From CAZGVW01 sp964529265 (GTDB taxonomy: Bacteria > Planctomycetota > Phycisphaerae > Phycisphaerales > UBA1924), in the NCBI GenBank assembly GCA_964529265.1, contig CAZGVW010000280.1:1-35000 (forward strand): a stretch of 35,000 nucleotides of DNA, given 5' to 3'. The notes beneath the pieces were generated by a model. The model saw only the letters and a program-made list of their open reading frames with translations. It did no database searches and had not been told where the DNA came from. Below are positions 1 through 7,376 of the stretch, piece by piece (position 1 is the stretch's first letter; the number at the start of each line of letters is the position of its first letter). The position numbers were made by a program, and so were the translations under genes.

Positions 1-515
1 TGGATGACGTCTACTTCGAGTTCATAGTTGACGGGGGTCTCTAAGCGATCCGCCTCACGCGGGAGTTTGTCTCCGGACCTTGGGCGGAAGGTGAATCGGG
101 CAGTCGCGCCAGGCGCGAGGATCATCTCGCTAACGATTTCGAGCTCAATCGACGGCCTTGACGTCGAGATGACGACATGCGGGGGCGCCACGAGTCGCGC
201 CCCACGTATAACACCGGGGCGCAGGCCTTTGTTTGTGGCAAGGAGGTTTACTTGATCCGCCTGATCATCCACGTTGATCAGCACAAGCCGTAGGTCGTCG
301 GTCTTCGGCCGGAAGAACTGAATAGTTGGTGGAAGCACTAATGAGAGGACCGATGCCAAGGCCAGCGTAAGTGCTAGTGACGTGTTTGTAGTCGACAGCG
401 CACCCGCATACCATCGCTGGTCTCTCGAGCAGTGTCTACAAACATGTGCCTCGGCTGGAATGCGCTCGGTGCACAGCCTACAGGCCTTTTCGGTGTGATT
501 CCGGTCGTCGCCCAT
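1..515 (-). CDS. Zinc-ribbon single-pass membrane protein, 3' part outside the window
   Basis: The frame is open from an ATG at 515-513 to the window edge, giving at least 171 residues. Residues 12-29 carry a CxxC-x10-CxxC zinc ribbon (C12, C15, C26, C29), as in the short N-terminal zinc ribbons of many small bacterial membrane proteins. Residues about 46-67 form one hydrophobic helix. The rest, from about residue 70, is a beta-rich region of no family I recognise, probably outside the cytoplasm. The gene starts 16 bases after the transsulfuration gene on the same strand, so it may be read from that operon, but no good ribosome binding site is visible. It uses codons such as TTA, CTA and ATA, and its GC content is about 55 percent in the first 60 bases by hand count, well below its neighbours. 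Recent transfer is possible. Function unknown. Confidence 0.72.
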   Translation of the reverse strand, partial: MGDDRNHTEKACRLCTERIPAEAHVCRHCSRDQRWYAGALSTTNTSLALTLALASVLSLVLPPTIQFFRPKTDDLRLVLINVDDQADQVNLLATNKGLRPGVIRGARLVAPPHVVISTSRPSIELEIVSEMILAPGATARFTFRPRSGDKLPREADRLETPVNYELEVDVI

Positions 516-531
516 CGTTACTTACTTGCCC

Positions 532-1731
532 TTACCCCAGCGCCTGATCCACATCCGCGATGAGGTCTTCGCAGTCTTCGATGCCGACTGACAGGCGGAT
601 GAGGGAATCGGTGATGCCGAGTTGGGCTCGGATTTCGGGGGGGACGGAGGCGTGGGTCATGATGCCGGGGTGATCGACGAGGGATTCGACGCCGCCGAGG
701 GACTCGGCGAGGGCGAAGAGGCGGAGGCGCTCGAGGAAGCGGCGGGCTTCGGGGAGGGCGCCATTCAGGATGATGGTGACCATGCCGGTGAAGCCGGACA
801 TCTGGTCAGCCGCGAGGGCGGACTGGGGGTGGGATTCGAGGCCGGGGTAGAGGACGCGCTCGATTTTGGGGTGTCGGGAGAGGTGCTGGGCGATGCGGAG
901 GCCGCTCTGGTTGTGGCGCTGCATGCGGACATCGAGGGTCTTGATGCCGCGGAGGGTGAGGTAGGCATCGAAGGGGCTCATGGAGGCGCCGAGCGAGTTC
1001 TGGAGGAAGCGGAGGCGCTCGGCGAGGCTGATGTCATTGGTGGCGAGGACGCCGCCGACACTATCCGAGTGGCCGTTCAGGTATTTCGTGGAGGAGTGGA
1101 CGACGAGATCGAAGCCGAGCGCGAGGGGGCGCTGGTTGATGGGCGAGGCGAATGTGTTATCGCAGGCGAGGATGGCCGTGGGGGCCTTGGCGCGCGTGAG
1201 TTCGGCAATGCGCTTCAGCGGCGCGATCTTGAGCATGGGGTTGGTGGGCGTTTCGACCCAGACGAGGGCGGTGTCCGGGCGGAGGGCGCGCTGGAAGGCT
1301 TCGAGGTTCGAGAGGTCGGCGAAATCGAACTTGAGTCCGGCGGAGCGGGCGCGCACGCGGCGGAAGAGGCGGCCGGAGCCGCCGTAAAGATCGTCCATGG
1401 CGACGACGTGCGCGCCGGTGTCCAGCAGATCGAGCGTGGTGGCGATGGCCGACATGCCGGAGACGAAGGCGAAGCCGCCCTGGGTCCGGTCCTCCTCTTC
1501 GGAGAGGCCTGTGCCTTCGAGGCCGGCGACCATGCGCTCCAGCGCGAAGCGCGTGGGGTTGTGGGTGCGCGAATATTCGTAGCCCTGGTGCACACCGGGT
1601 GAGGACTGCGCATAGGTGGAGGAGAGGGAGATGGGCGGCATCACGGCGCCGGTGACGGGATCGGGCCGCTGACCGGCGTGGATGGCGCGCGTGCCGGGAC
1701 GGAGTGAATCGGGGAGGTGGTCGTGGGGCAT
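532..1731 (-). CDS. Cystathionine gamma-lyase / gamma-synthase family PLP enzyme
   Basis: This 399-residue protein belongs to the Cys/Met metabolism PLP-dependent family and has its usual length. The PLP lysine is K216 in HSSTKYLNGHSD. Other family landmarks are YEYSRTHNPT near residue 52, the SGMSA turn at about 91-95 that contacts the cofactor, and DNTFASP near 191. The enzyme either cleaves cystathionine to cysteine, 2-oxobutyrate and ammonia (gamma-lyase) or makes cystathionine from an activated homoserine (gamma-synthase). Sequence alone does not separate these. Because cystathionine beta-synthase lies 62 bases upstream on the same strand, gamma-lyase acting in reverse transsulfuration is the better guess. 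It is a cytoplasmic enzyme, expected to form tetramers. Confidence 0.93.
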   Translation of the reverse strand: MPHDHLPDSLRPGTRAIHAGQRPDPVTGAVMPPISLSSTYAQSSPGVHQGYEYSRTHNPTRFALERMVAGLEGTGLSEEEDRTQGGFAFVSGMSAIATTLDLLDTGAHVVAMDDLYGGSGRLFRRVRARSAGLKFDFADLSNLEAFQRALRPDTALVWVETPTNPMLKIAPLKRIAELTRAKAPTAILACDNTFASPINQRPLALGFDLVVHSSTKYLNGHSDSVGGVLATNDISLAERLRFLQNSLGASMSPFDAYLTLRGIKTLDVRMQRHNQSGLRIAQHLSRHPKIERVLYPGLESHPQSALAADQMSGFTGMVTIILNGALPEARRFLERLRLFALAESLGGVESLVDHPGIMTHASVPPEIRAQLGITDSLIRLSVGIEDCEDLIADVDQALG

Positions 1732-1793
1732 GGAGGGAACTCAGGGAAGGCGCGGCTGGATGGGCGCGGGGAGGTGCGGCGGGGGATGCGGCG

Positions 1794-3269
1794 TCAGGCG
1801 AACTGGCGGCGGAGGTAGTTGATGAGATCGATGCGCGTGATGAGGCCGAGAAACGCGCCGTGGTCATCGACGACGATGGCGACGCGATCGGCGCGGAAGA
1901 TGGGCAGGAGGTCGCTGACGGCGGCGGTGGGCTTGAGTGTTTCGAGGCGGCTGCTCATGAACTCCTCGACGGGACGATCGAGCGCGTCTTTTTTCTGCTG
2001 CGTGAGGGCGAAGAGGATATCGCTCTCGTCGATGATGCCGATGACGCGGTCTTTGGCGTCGAGCACGGCGAGTTGCGAGACGTCGTAGAGTTTCATCATG
2101 GCGACGGCCTGCTTGACGGGCTCGCCGGGTTTGAGCGTGTAATCCTCGCGCTCATCGTGGCGGCGGGAGATGAGGTCGCGCAGATCGCCGGTGGATTGGC
2201 GCTGGATGAAGCCCTGATCCATCATCCAGTAATCGTTGAACATCTTGGAGAGGTACTTGCCGCCGGTATCGCACACGAAAGTGACGACGTTCAGCGGCTT
2301 CTTCTGCTTGCGGGCCCACAGGATCGCCGCGTGCAGCAGGCAGCCGGTGCTGGAGCCGGCGAGCACGCCCTCGCGCGCGAGCAGTTCGCGCGCCGCGGCG
2401 AAGGCTTCGGCGTCGGTGACGGGGATGGCCTCATCCACGAAATCGAGATCGCAGATGGGGGGGACGAAATCCTCGCCCATGCCTTCGACGAGCCACGAGC
2501 CGGGCTCGACCTTGCGGCCCTCGTTGACGAGCGGCCAGAGGATGGAGCCGGCGGGATCGGAGAGGATGATCTTGACATCGGGGTTGCGCTCGCGGAGTGC
2601 GCGGGCGCAGCCGGAGAGGGTGCCGCCGGAGCCGACGCCGACGACGATGGCATCGACCTTTCCGCCGCGGGTGGCGGCGGCGACCTGCTCCCAGACTTCG
2701 GGGCCGGTGGTTTCGTAGTGGGCGGCGATGTTGGCGGTGTTGGCGAACTGGTTGATGTAGAAGGAGTTGGGTGTTTCGCGCGCGAGTTTCGCGGCGACTT
2801 CCTGGTAGTAGTCGGGATGGCCCTTGGAGACATCCGACCGGGTCATGACGACCTGCGCGCCCATGGCGCGGAGGTGCTGGACCTTTTCGCGGCTCATTTT
2901 GTCGGGCACGACGACGAGGAGGCGATAGCCGCGTTGACCCGCAACAAGCGCGAGGCCGAGGCCGGTGTTGCCGGCGGTGGCTTCGATGATGGTGGGCGGA
3001 GGATCGGCGTCCGGGTTGATCTTTCCTTCGCGCTCCGCGGCTTCGATCATGGAGAGGCCGATGCGGTCCTTGATGGAGCCGGCGGGGTTCAGGAGTTCGA
3101 GTTTCGCGAAGAGCCGGCAGGGGCCGGCGTCCATGCGCGTGAGTTCGAGCATGGGCGTGCGGCCGATCATGTCGAGGATGGAGGCATAGACGGCGGGCGC
3201 GGCGCCGGCGTGGGCGGCGGCCCTGTGGGGCGCTGGCGGGGATGGCGTTGTGCTGGTGCGGTTGGTCAT
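1794..3269 (-). CDS. Cystathionine beta-synthase with C-terminal CBS-domain pair
   Basis: The enzyme condenses serine and homocysteine to cystathionine using PLP. Residues about 25-345 are the fold-type II PLP domain: K67 in NPAGSIKDR is the expected Schiff-base lysine, ATAGNTG near 105 is the substrate loop, and GVGSGGTLSG near 206 binds the phosphate. Two CBS motifs follow (about 365-490), as in the regulatory Bateman module of eukaryotic-type CBS. No N-terminal heme domain is seen. The ATG at 3269 was chosen, giving 491 residues. A GTG at 3353 would add 28 residues that look like noncoding translation. The first 20-25 residues are Ala/Pro rich and probably disordered. With the next gene it makes a two-step route from homocysteine to cysteine. 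Confidence 0.92.
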   Translation of the reverse strand: MTNRTSTTPSPPAPHRAAAHAGAAPAVYASILDMIGRTPMLELTRMDAGPCRLFAKLELLNPAGSIKDRIGLSMIEAAEREGKINPDADPPPTIIEATAGNTGLGLALVAGQRGYRLLVVVPDKMSREKVQHLRAMGAQVVMTRSDVSKGHPDYYQEVAAKLARETPNSFYINQFANTANIAAHYETTGPEVWEQVAAATRGGKVDAIVVGVGSGGTLSGCARALRERNPDVKIILSDPAGSILWPLVNEGRKVEPGSWLVEGMGEDFVPPICDLDFVDEAIPVTDAEAFAAARELLAREGVLAGSSTGCLLHAAILWARKQKKPLNVVTFVCDTGGKYLSKMFNDYWMMDQGFIQRQSTGDLRDLISRRHDEREDYTLKPGEPVKQAVAMMKLYDVSQLAVLDAKDRVIGIIDESDILFALTQQKKDALDRPVEEFMSSRLETLKPTAAVSDLLPIFRADRVAIVVDDHGAFLGLITRIDLINYLRRQFA

Positions 3270-3407
3270 GTGGGCAGCCGCGGGTTGGGCGCGGGTTCCT
3301 TCCGTGAATCCCGGTTCAGGCGGCGCGGAAACGCGAGTGCGCCTTGAAAACACGGCGCAGTGTAGCAGTGGCGGGTCGCGGGCCGGGCGCGGGGCGCGGC
3401 GGGCTTT

Positions 3408-4415
3408 TCAGGCGGCGCGGGCGACCGGCGGCTGGCCGTCGCCCCCGGAAGCGCCGCCGGAAGCGTCGCCCCCGGAAGCGCCCCCGGAAGCGCCGCCGGA
3501 CGTCGGCCCTGAGGGCGGGGCGAGGCAGACGCGGTTGCGGCCGCCGCGCTTGGCGGAGTAGAGGGCGCGATCCGCGGCTTCGATCCACGCGGCGGAGTTG
3601 TGGGCGTCGTCGCAGACATCGGCGCAGACGCCGAAGGAGGCGGTGACGCGGCGCTCCGGATGGCGGGGCCACGTGGTGGTTTCGAGCGCGATGCGGATGC
3701 GCTCCATGAGGGCGCGGGCCTGCTCGCCGGTGGTTTCGCGGAGGATGACGCCGAACTCCTCGCCGCCGTAGCGGCAGGCGATGTCGTGTCGGCGCATGGA
3801 GCGCACGAGGAGTTCGCCGAAGCCCTTCAGGGCCTGGTCGCCGGCGTGGTGGCCGAAGGTATCGTTGAGGCTCTTGAAGGCGTCAAGATCGCACATGACG
3901 AGCGAGAGCGGCGCGGGCTTGCGGCTGCGCACGGCGAGTTCATCGGCGAGGCGATCGTCGAAGTAGCGGCGGTTCCAGAGGCCGGTGAGTCCGTCGATCT
4001 GGGCCTTCTGCTCGAGGAGTTGCATGAGTTCGTGCACGCGGAGCGCGGAGCGGATGCGGGCGCGGAGTTCGGCGAAGTTGAAGGGCTTGCAGACGTAATC
4101 GATGGCGCCGAGTTCGAGGCCGGTGACCTTGTCCTCGGTGGCTTCGCTGCCGGAGATGACGATGACGGGGACGTTGACGGTCGTGGCGTCGTCCTTCAGG
4201 GAGCGGAGGACTTCGAAGCCGTCCATGCCGGGCATGTCGAGATCGAGGAGGACGAGGGCGGGTCGGAGGCGGAGGACGTCGGCGAGGCCGTCGGCGCCGG
4301 AGGCGGAGGCCTGGATATTGATGCCCTCGGCGCGCAGACGGACATCGAGCAGCCGGTGGGTTTCCGGCGAATCGTCGATGACGAGCATGGTCGGCGTGGA
4401 CTGGGCGCTCTCCAT
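3408..4415 (-). CDS. Response regulator with GGDEF diguanylate cyclase domain
   Basis: Residues 1-125 form a receiver domain: acidic pair D14/D15, phosphoacceptor D58 in LLDLDMPG, and the conserved lysine K110 in KPF. Residues about 138-300 form a GGDEF domain with the active signature GGEEF at 217-221, DGLTGLWNRR at the domain start and an RxxD inhibitory site (R208-D211) placed exactly five residues before GGEEF. It should therefore make c-di-GMP and be feedback inhibited. The architecture is PleD/WspR-like with one receiver. The last about 30 residues are a low-complexity Gly/Ser/Ala tail encoded by short DNA repeats. ATG at 4415 is preferred over an upstream GTG at 4457, since the receiver fold begins right after it. 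The Hpt gene lies just upstream on the same strand. Confidence 0.93.
   Translation of the reverse strand: MESAQSTPTMLVIDDSPETHRLLDVRLRAEGINIQASASGADGLADVLRLRPALVLLDLDMPGMDGFEVLRSLKDDATTVNVPVIVISGSEATEDKVTGLELGAIDYVCKPFNFAELRARIRSALRVHELMQLLEQKAQIDGLTGLWNRRYFDDRLADELAVRSRKPAPLSLVMCDLDAFKSLNDTFGHHAGDQALKGFGELLVRSMRRHDIACRYGGEEFGVILRETTGEQARALMERIRIALETTTWPRHPERRVTASFGVCADVCDDAHNSAAWIEAADRALYSAKRGGRNRVCLAPPSGPTSGGASGGASGGDASGGASGGDGQPPVARAA
3439..3502. repeat. Short GC-rich direct repeats in the 3' end of the GGDEF gene
   Basis: The motif CCCCCGGAAGCG recurs with small changes at intervals of 12 to 27 bases. It encodes the GGAS/GGD-rich tail of the diguanylate cyclase. Such an array can change length by slippage without leaving frame if whole units are gained or lost. 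Confidence 0.7.
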
Positions 4416-4466
4416 CTTTCGATTCTCGTGGTGCGGTGGTCGGGGCGCAGTGGACACGCGGCGGCG

Positions 4467-4790
4467 TCAGACGGTGACGCGGCGGCACATATCGACGAGG
4501 CGCTCGACGTCTTCGCGGGCGCGTTCGAGGTCCTGCTCAACCTGGAGGGACTCTTCGAGGCGGTGGGCGGCGTCGCTGACGGCCTGGAAGCCGTATCCGC
4601 CGCAGGCGCCCTTGAGTTGATGCGCGAGTCGCTGGAGTTCCTCGATGCGCTGGTCGCGCCATGATTCGGCGATGGCGTTCACGCGCTCGGGCATTTCCTG
4701 GACGAACCAGGAGATGAGTTCAGCCATCTCGGGGTCGTCGCGGAACTCGCTGCGGATCTCGCCGGATTGGACGGCGTGCGTCTTCTTCAT
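4467..4790 (-). CDS. Hpt histidine phosphotransfer protein
   Basis: This 107-residue protein is a stand-alone Hpt domain. The signature HQLKGACGGYG at residues 57-67 contains the phosphorylatable histidine H57, and the rest is predicted helical, as expected for the four-helix bundle. Hpt proteins pass phosphate between a hybrid histidine kinase and a receiver. The gene ends 51 bases before the chosen start of the receiver-GGDEF gene on the same strand, so the two are probably co-transcribed and H57 is a plausible donor for D58 of that receiver. No histidine kinase is in the window. The start ATG at 4790 fits family length. Confidence 0.9.
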   Translation of the reverse strand: MKKTHAVQSGEIRSEFRDDPEMAELISWFVQEMPERVNAIAESWRDQRIEELQRLAHQLKGACGGYGFQAVSDAAHRLEESLQVEQDLERAREDVERLVDMCRRVTV

Positions 4791-5052
4791 GGTCGCTCCC
4801 TGGGCGCAACACGGCGCTTCGGAGCGGGCACGCCGACCCCCGCAGGGGGCGATCGGGTGTGGCCGCTCGTCTCTGGCTCATCGGCCACGGCGCGGAGCGA
4901 CTCAACATGTCGGGGAGCGCGGGGCGAACATCGGGGGGCGCCTGGCGCGGGGGGCGGGGGAGGCCGGTAACCGTGCCGAGGTTCCTGCATCCGAACTGGG
5001 CGCATCGGGCGCGGGGTGAGGTAGGATTGATGCGGGTTCTCGGACGCCGCGA

Positions 5053-5277
5053 ATGAACGTGATGGACGGAGTGCTGGTGGCGCTGGCTCTCTACCTCGGG
5101 GTGGGGGCTGTGTTTGCCGCGGCTTTCGTGACGGCGGGGGTGGGGCGGGTGGACCCTGCGGCGAGGGGGGCGGGGTGGTCGTTCCGGCTGCTCATCGCGC
5201 CGGGGTGCGCGGCGATGTGGCCGGTGATGCTGTTGAAATGGATGCGCGCGGGCGCGCGAGAGGGGCGCGGGGCATGA
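5053..5277 (+). CDS. Small two-helix membrane protein of the Rieske module
   Basis: The 74-residue product has two hydrophobic segments (about 5-29 and 45-63) joined by a loop with the sequence GRVDPAARGAGWSFRLL. It ends in a basic, polar tail that should lie in the cytoplasm. I recognise this as a type of small hypothetical protein but know no function. Its TGA overlaps the ATG of the next gene by four bases (ATGA), and the same arrangement recurs at the next two junctions, so it belongs to a translationally coupled set of four. A role as assembly factor or small subunit of the membrane redox complex is only inference. The 262 bases before it, shared with the divergent Hpt gene, show no strong promoter. 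Confidence 0.8.
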   Translation: MNVMDGVLVALALYLGVGAVFAAAFVTAGVGRVDPAARGAGWSFRLLIAPGCAAMWPVMLLKWMRAGAREGRGA

Positions 5278-5459
5278 CGCGGGGGCATCGTCGCGCGCAT
5301 GCGCTCCTGTGGCGTGTGCTGGGGCCGTTGATTCTGATTGGATTGGCCGCGGCGATTGCGGGGCGGCCGCGGGAGGCGGCGAACGCGCCTTCCGGCGCGC
5401 CTGGGCAAGCGGGAGGCGGGGGCGCGGCGGCTGCGCCGGGGGCGGGGGCTGCGCCGTGA
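5274..5459 (+). CDS. Tiny single-pass membrane protein of the Rieske module
   Basis: This 61-residue reading frame begins at an ATG overlapping the stop of the previous gene (ATGA) and ends where the next gene begins (GTGA). It has a basic N terminus, one hydrophobic helix at about residues 12-29 and a Gly/Ala/Pro-rich tail with no conserved-looking motif. The coupling on both sides and the positive-inside pattern argue that it is real despite its size. No family is recognised. It might be a small subunit or a stabilising peptide of the redox complex. Confidence 0.62.
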   Translation: MTRGHRRAHALLWRVLGPLILIGLAAAIAGRPREAANAPSGAPGQAGGGGAAAAPGAGAAP

Positions 5460-6535
5460 GTGTGGGCTACACGTGGGTGCAGTGGAACCGGCACAAGAGG
5501 GTGTACGACGCCTTCGTGGTGGGCGGTGTGGCGCTGTTCATCGCGGTGTTTGTTCTGGCGGGGAGGGCGGCGCACACGGGGGACAACGCGATCAGCGATG
5601 AAGTGCTGGTGATTCGCGCGTTCGGGCTGTGCGCGGTCGCGCTGCTGCACATCGTTCTGTGCATCGGGCCCCTGGCGCGGCTGGACAGGCGCTTCGCGGC
5701 GCTGCTCTACAACCGGCGGCATCTGGGCGTGACGATGTTCCTGACGGCGCTGGCGCATGCACTGCTGGCGATCGGGTACTACGGCGGGTTCGGGACGTGG
5801 AATCCGTTCAGCGCGATGCTTTCGCGGCATGGGGATTGGACCTCGCTTTCGGGATTCCCGTTCGAAGTCCCCGGGCTCCTCGCGCTGCTCATCCTGTTCG
5901 TGATGGCGGCGACGAGTCACGACTTCTGGCTGGTGAACCTCACGCCGCGGGTGTGGAAGGCGCTGCACATGGGGGTGTATGTCGCGTATGCGCTGGTGAT
6001 CATGCATGCGGCGCTGGGATTTCTGCAATCGGAGCAGAGCCCGGTGTACGTGGCGCTGCTCGGCGCCGGCGCGCTCGTGGTGTGCGGGCTGCACATCGCG
6101 ACGGGGGCCCTCGAGACGTGGCGCGACGGGGGCGGGCAGGCGCCGAAGGGGGCGGCGCAGGGGGAATGGATCGACATCGGGACGGTGGATGAGATTCCGG
6201 AGAAGCGGGCGAAGGTCGTCTGCCTGCGCGAGCGGGAGCGGATCGCGGTGTTCCGGCACGATGGGAAGATCTCGGCGATCTCGAACGTGTGCGCGCACCA
6301 GGCGGGGCCCTTGGGCGAAGGGAAGATCATTGATGGCTGCGTGACGTGCCCGTGGCATGGGTATCAGTACCTGCCGGCGAACGGGCAATCGCCGCCGCCC
6401 TACACGGAGAAGATTCCGACGTACCGCGTGCGCATCGAGGGTCGGCGCGTGCTGCTCAATCCCGAGGCGCTGCCGCCGGGAACGCCGGTCGAGCCGGCGC
6501 AGTTCGAAGCCGGGCCGGGAGGCGGCGCGCCATGA
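5456..6535 (+). CDS. Ferric reductase-like six-helix membrane protein with C-terminal Rieske domain
   Basis: The 359-residue protein has six predicted membrane helices (about 18-36, 50-72, 88-109, 138-155, 168-190, 197-217). Membrane histidines at 65, 101, 171 and 184 could ligate heme, as in ferric reductase/cytochrome b-like proteins. Residues 235-335 are a Rieske [2Fe-2S] domain with ligands C279, H281, C298 and H301 (CAH...CPWH). This suggests electron transfer across or along the membrane, with heme in the bilayer and the Rieske cluster on one face. The real partners are unknown. GTG at 5456 was chosen because it overlaps the upstream TGA (GTGA) and removes an unrelated N-terminal extension. 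A second GTG at 5462 is possible. Confidence 0.9.
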   Translation: MSVGYTWVQWNRHKRVYDAFVVGGVALFIAVFVLAGRAAHTGDNAISDEVLVIRAFGLCAVALLHIVLCIGPLARLDRRFAALLYNRRHLGVTMFLTALAHALLAIGYYGGFGTWNPFSAMLSRHGDWTSLSGFPFEVPGLLALLILFVMAATSHDFWLVNLTPRVWKALHMGVYVAYALVIMHAALGFLQSEQSPVYVALLGAGALVVCGLHIATGALETWRDGGGQAPKGAAQGEWIDIGTVDEIPEKRAKVVCLRERERIAVFRHDGKISAISNVCAHQAGPLGEGKIIDGCVTCPWHGYQYLPANGQSPPPYTEKIPTYRVRIEGRRVLLNPEALPPGTPVEPAQFEAGPGGGAP

Positions 6536-7308
6536 CCGATTCGCCGCGGCAAAGCGATGAGTTGTACGTGGGCTATCTGCCGGTTCCGGCAGGGCACAGG
6601 CGGTTTCTGAGCGCGCTGCTGCCGGCGATGCTGGCGGCGATCGGGCTGGCCGCGGCGGCCGCGGCATTGTCGCAGCGGGACCCGGGCCCGGCGGTGTGGG
6701 ACACCTCCATCGCGCGGACGTGGGAGGGCGTGGTGCGGATGGCGCCGTATCCGATGCTGGAGGTTGCGGCGGGCGCGGGCCACGGCGCGGGTTCGAGCGC
6801 GCGGGAGACGCTGCTGCTCGTCGAGATGAGCAAGTTCGGCGCGCAGAAGCGGGCCGCGGCTCTCGCGGACAGCCGCGTGCGCGTGACGGGCTGGCTCATG
6901 CAGCGCGAGGGTCGGCGGATGATCGAACTGGCGCCGGAGGATGATGCGATCGCGCCTGCGGCGGGCGATGCGCCGCCGCGGAGTGCTCCAGAAGCGCTGG
7001 GCCGCGCGACGCTGCGGGGCGAGATCGTGGATGCGAAGTGTTTTCTGGGGGCGATGAAGCCCGGGGATGGGAAGGCGCACCAGGCGTGCGCTGTGCTGTG
7101 CATCGCGGGGGGGATTCCGCCCATGCTCGTGACGCGGGACGGAGCGGGCGCGCCGGTGTTTCACCTGCTGGCGTCGCCGGAGGGCGGCGCGGCGGATGAT
7201 GCGATTCTGCCGCTGGTGGGCGTTCCGGTGGAGGCGGAGGGGGCGCTGGAGCGGCGAGGGGATCTGCTGATCTTCCGCGTGACGCCGACTTCGATTCGGC
7301 CGCTGTAA
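6532..7308 (+). CDS. Membrane-anchored protein with a conserved-looking three-cysteine motif, Rieske module
   Basis: The ATG at 6532 overlaps the stop of the Rieske gene (ATGA). The 258-residue product has one membrane helix at about 26-46, then a soluble part. The notable segment is residues 163-200, starting GEIVDAKCFLGAMKPGDGK and holding C170, C186 and C190 (C-x15-C-x3-C) with H183 nearby. I recall similar segments in hypothetical proteins next to Rieske/ferric-reductase-like genes, but no named function. The cysteines could bind a metal or cofactor, or form a disulfide if the domain is periplasmic. A stretch at about 135-155 rich in Ala/Pro links two small beta-rich parts. Last gene of the four-gene coupled set. 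Confidence 0.82.
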   Translation: MTDSPRQSDELYVGYLPVPAGHRRFLSALLPAMLAAIGLAAAAAALSQRDPGPAVWDTSIARTWEGVVRMAPYPMLEVAAGAGHGAGSSARETLLLVEMSKFGAQKRAAALADSRVRVTGWLMQREGRRMIELAPEDDAIAPAAGDAPPRSAPEALGRATLRGEIVDAKCFLGAMKPGDGKAHQACAVLCIAGGIPPMLVTRDGAGAPVFHLLASPEGGAADDAILPLVGVPVEAEGALERRGDLLIFRVTPTSIRPL

Positions 7309-7376
7309 CGGCGCCGCTGAATGCCCAGGAGCGCGCCCCCGTTGCGGATCGGGCGGTCTCCCGCCACCATGCGCGC

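Noticed and set aside
28..255. 75-codon plus-strand frame at the left edge
   Set aside because: The minus strand here encodes a zinc ribbon, membrane helix and soluble part in one open frame, which is better supported.
622..3347. Long open frames on the plus strand opposite the transsulfuration genes
   Set aside because: They are rich in Gly, Ala, Glu and Asp in the pattern produced by reading GC-rich genes backwards, and the minus-strand frames encode clear enzyme families.
4859..4888. GTGGCCG/CGGCCAC inverted repeat in the Hpt-side intergenic region
   Set aside because: Seven GC-rich base pairs with a 16-base loop are expected by chance in such DNA, and it has no T-run or promoter context.
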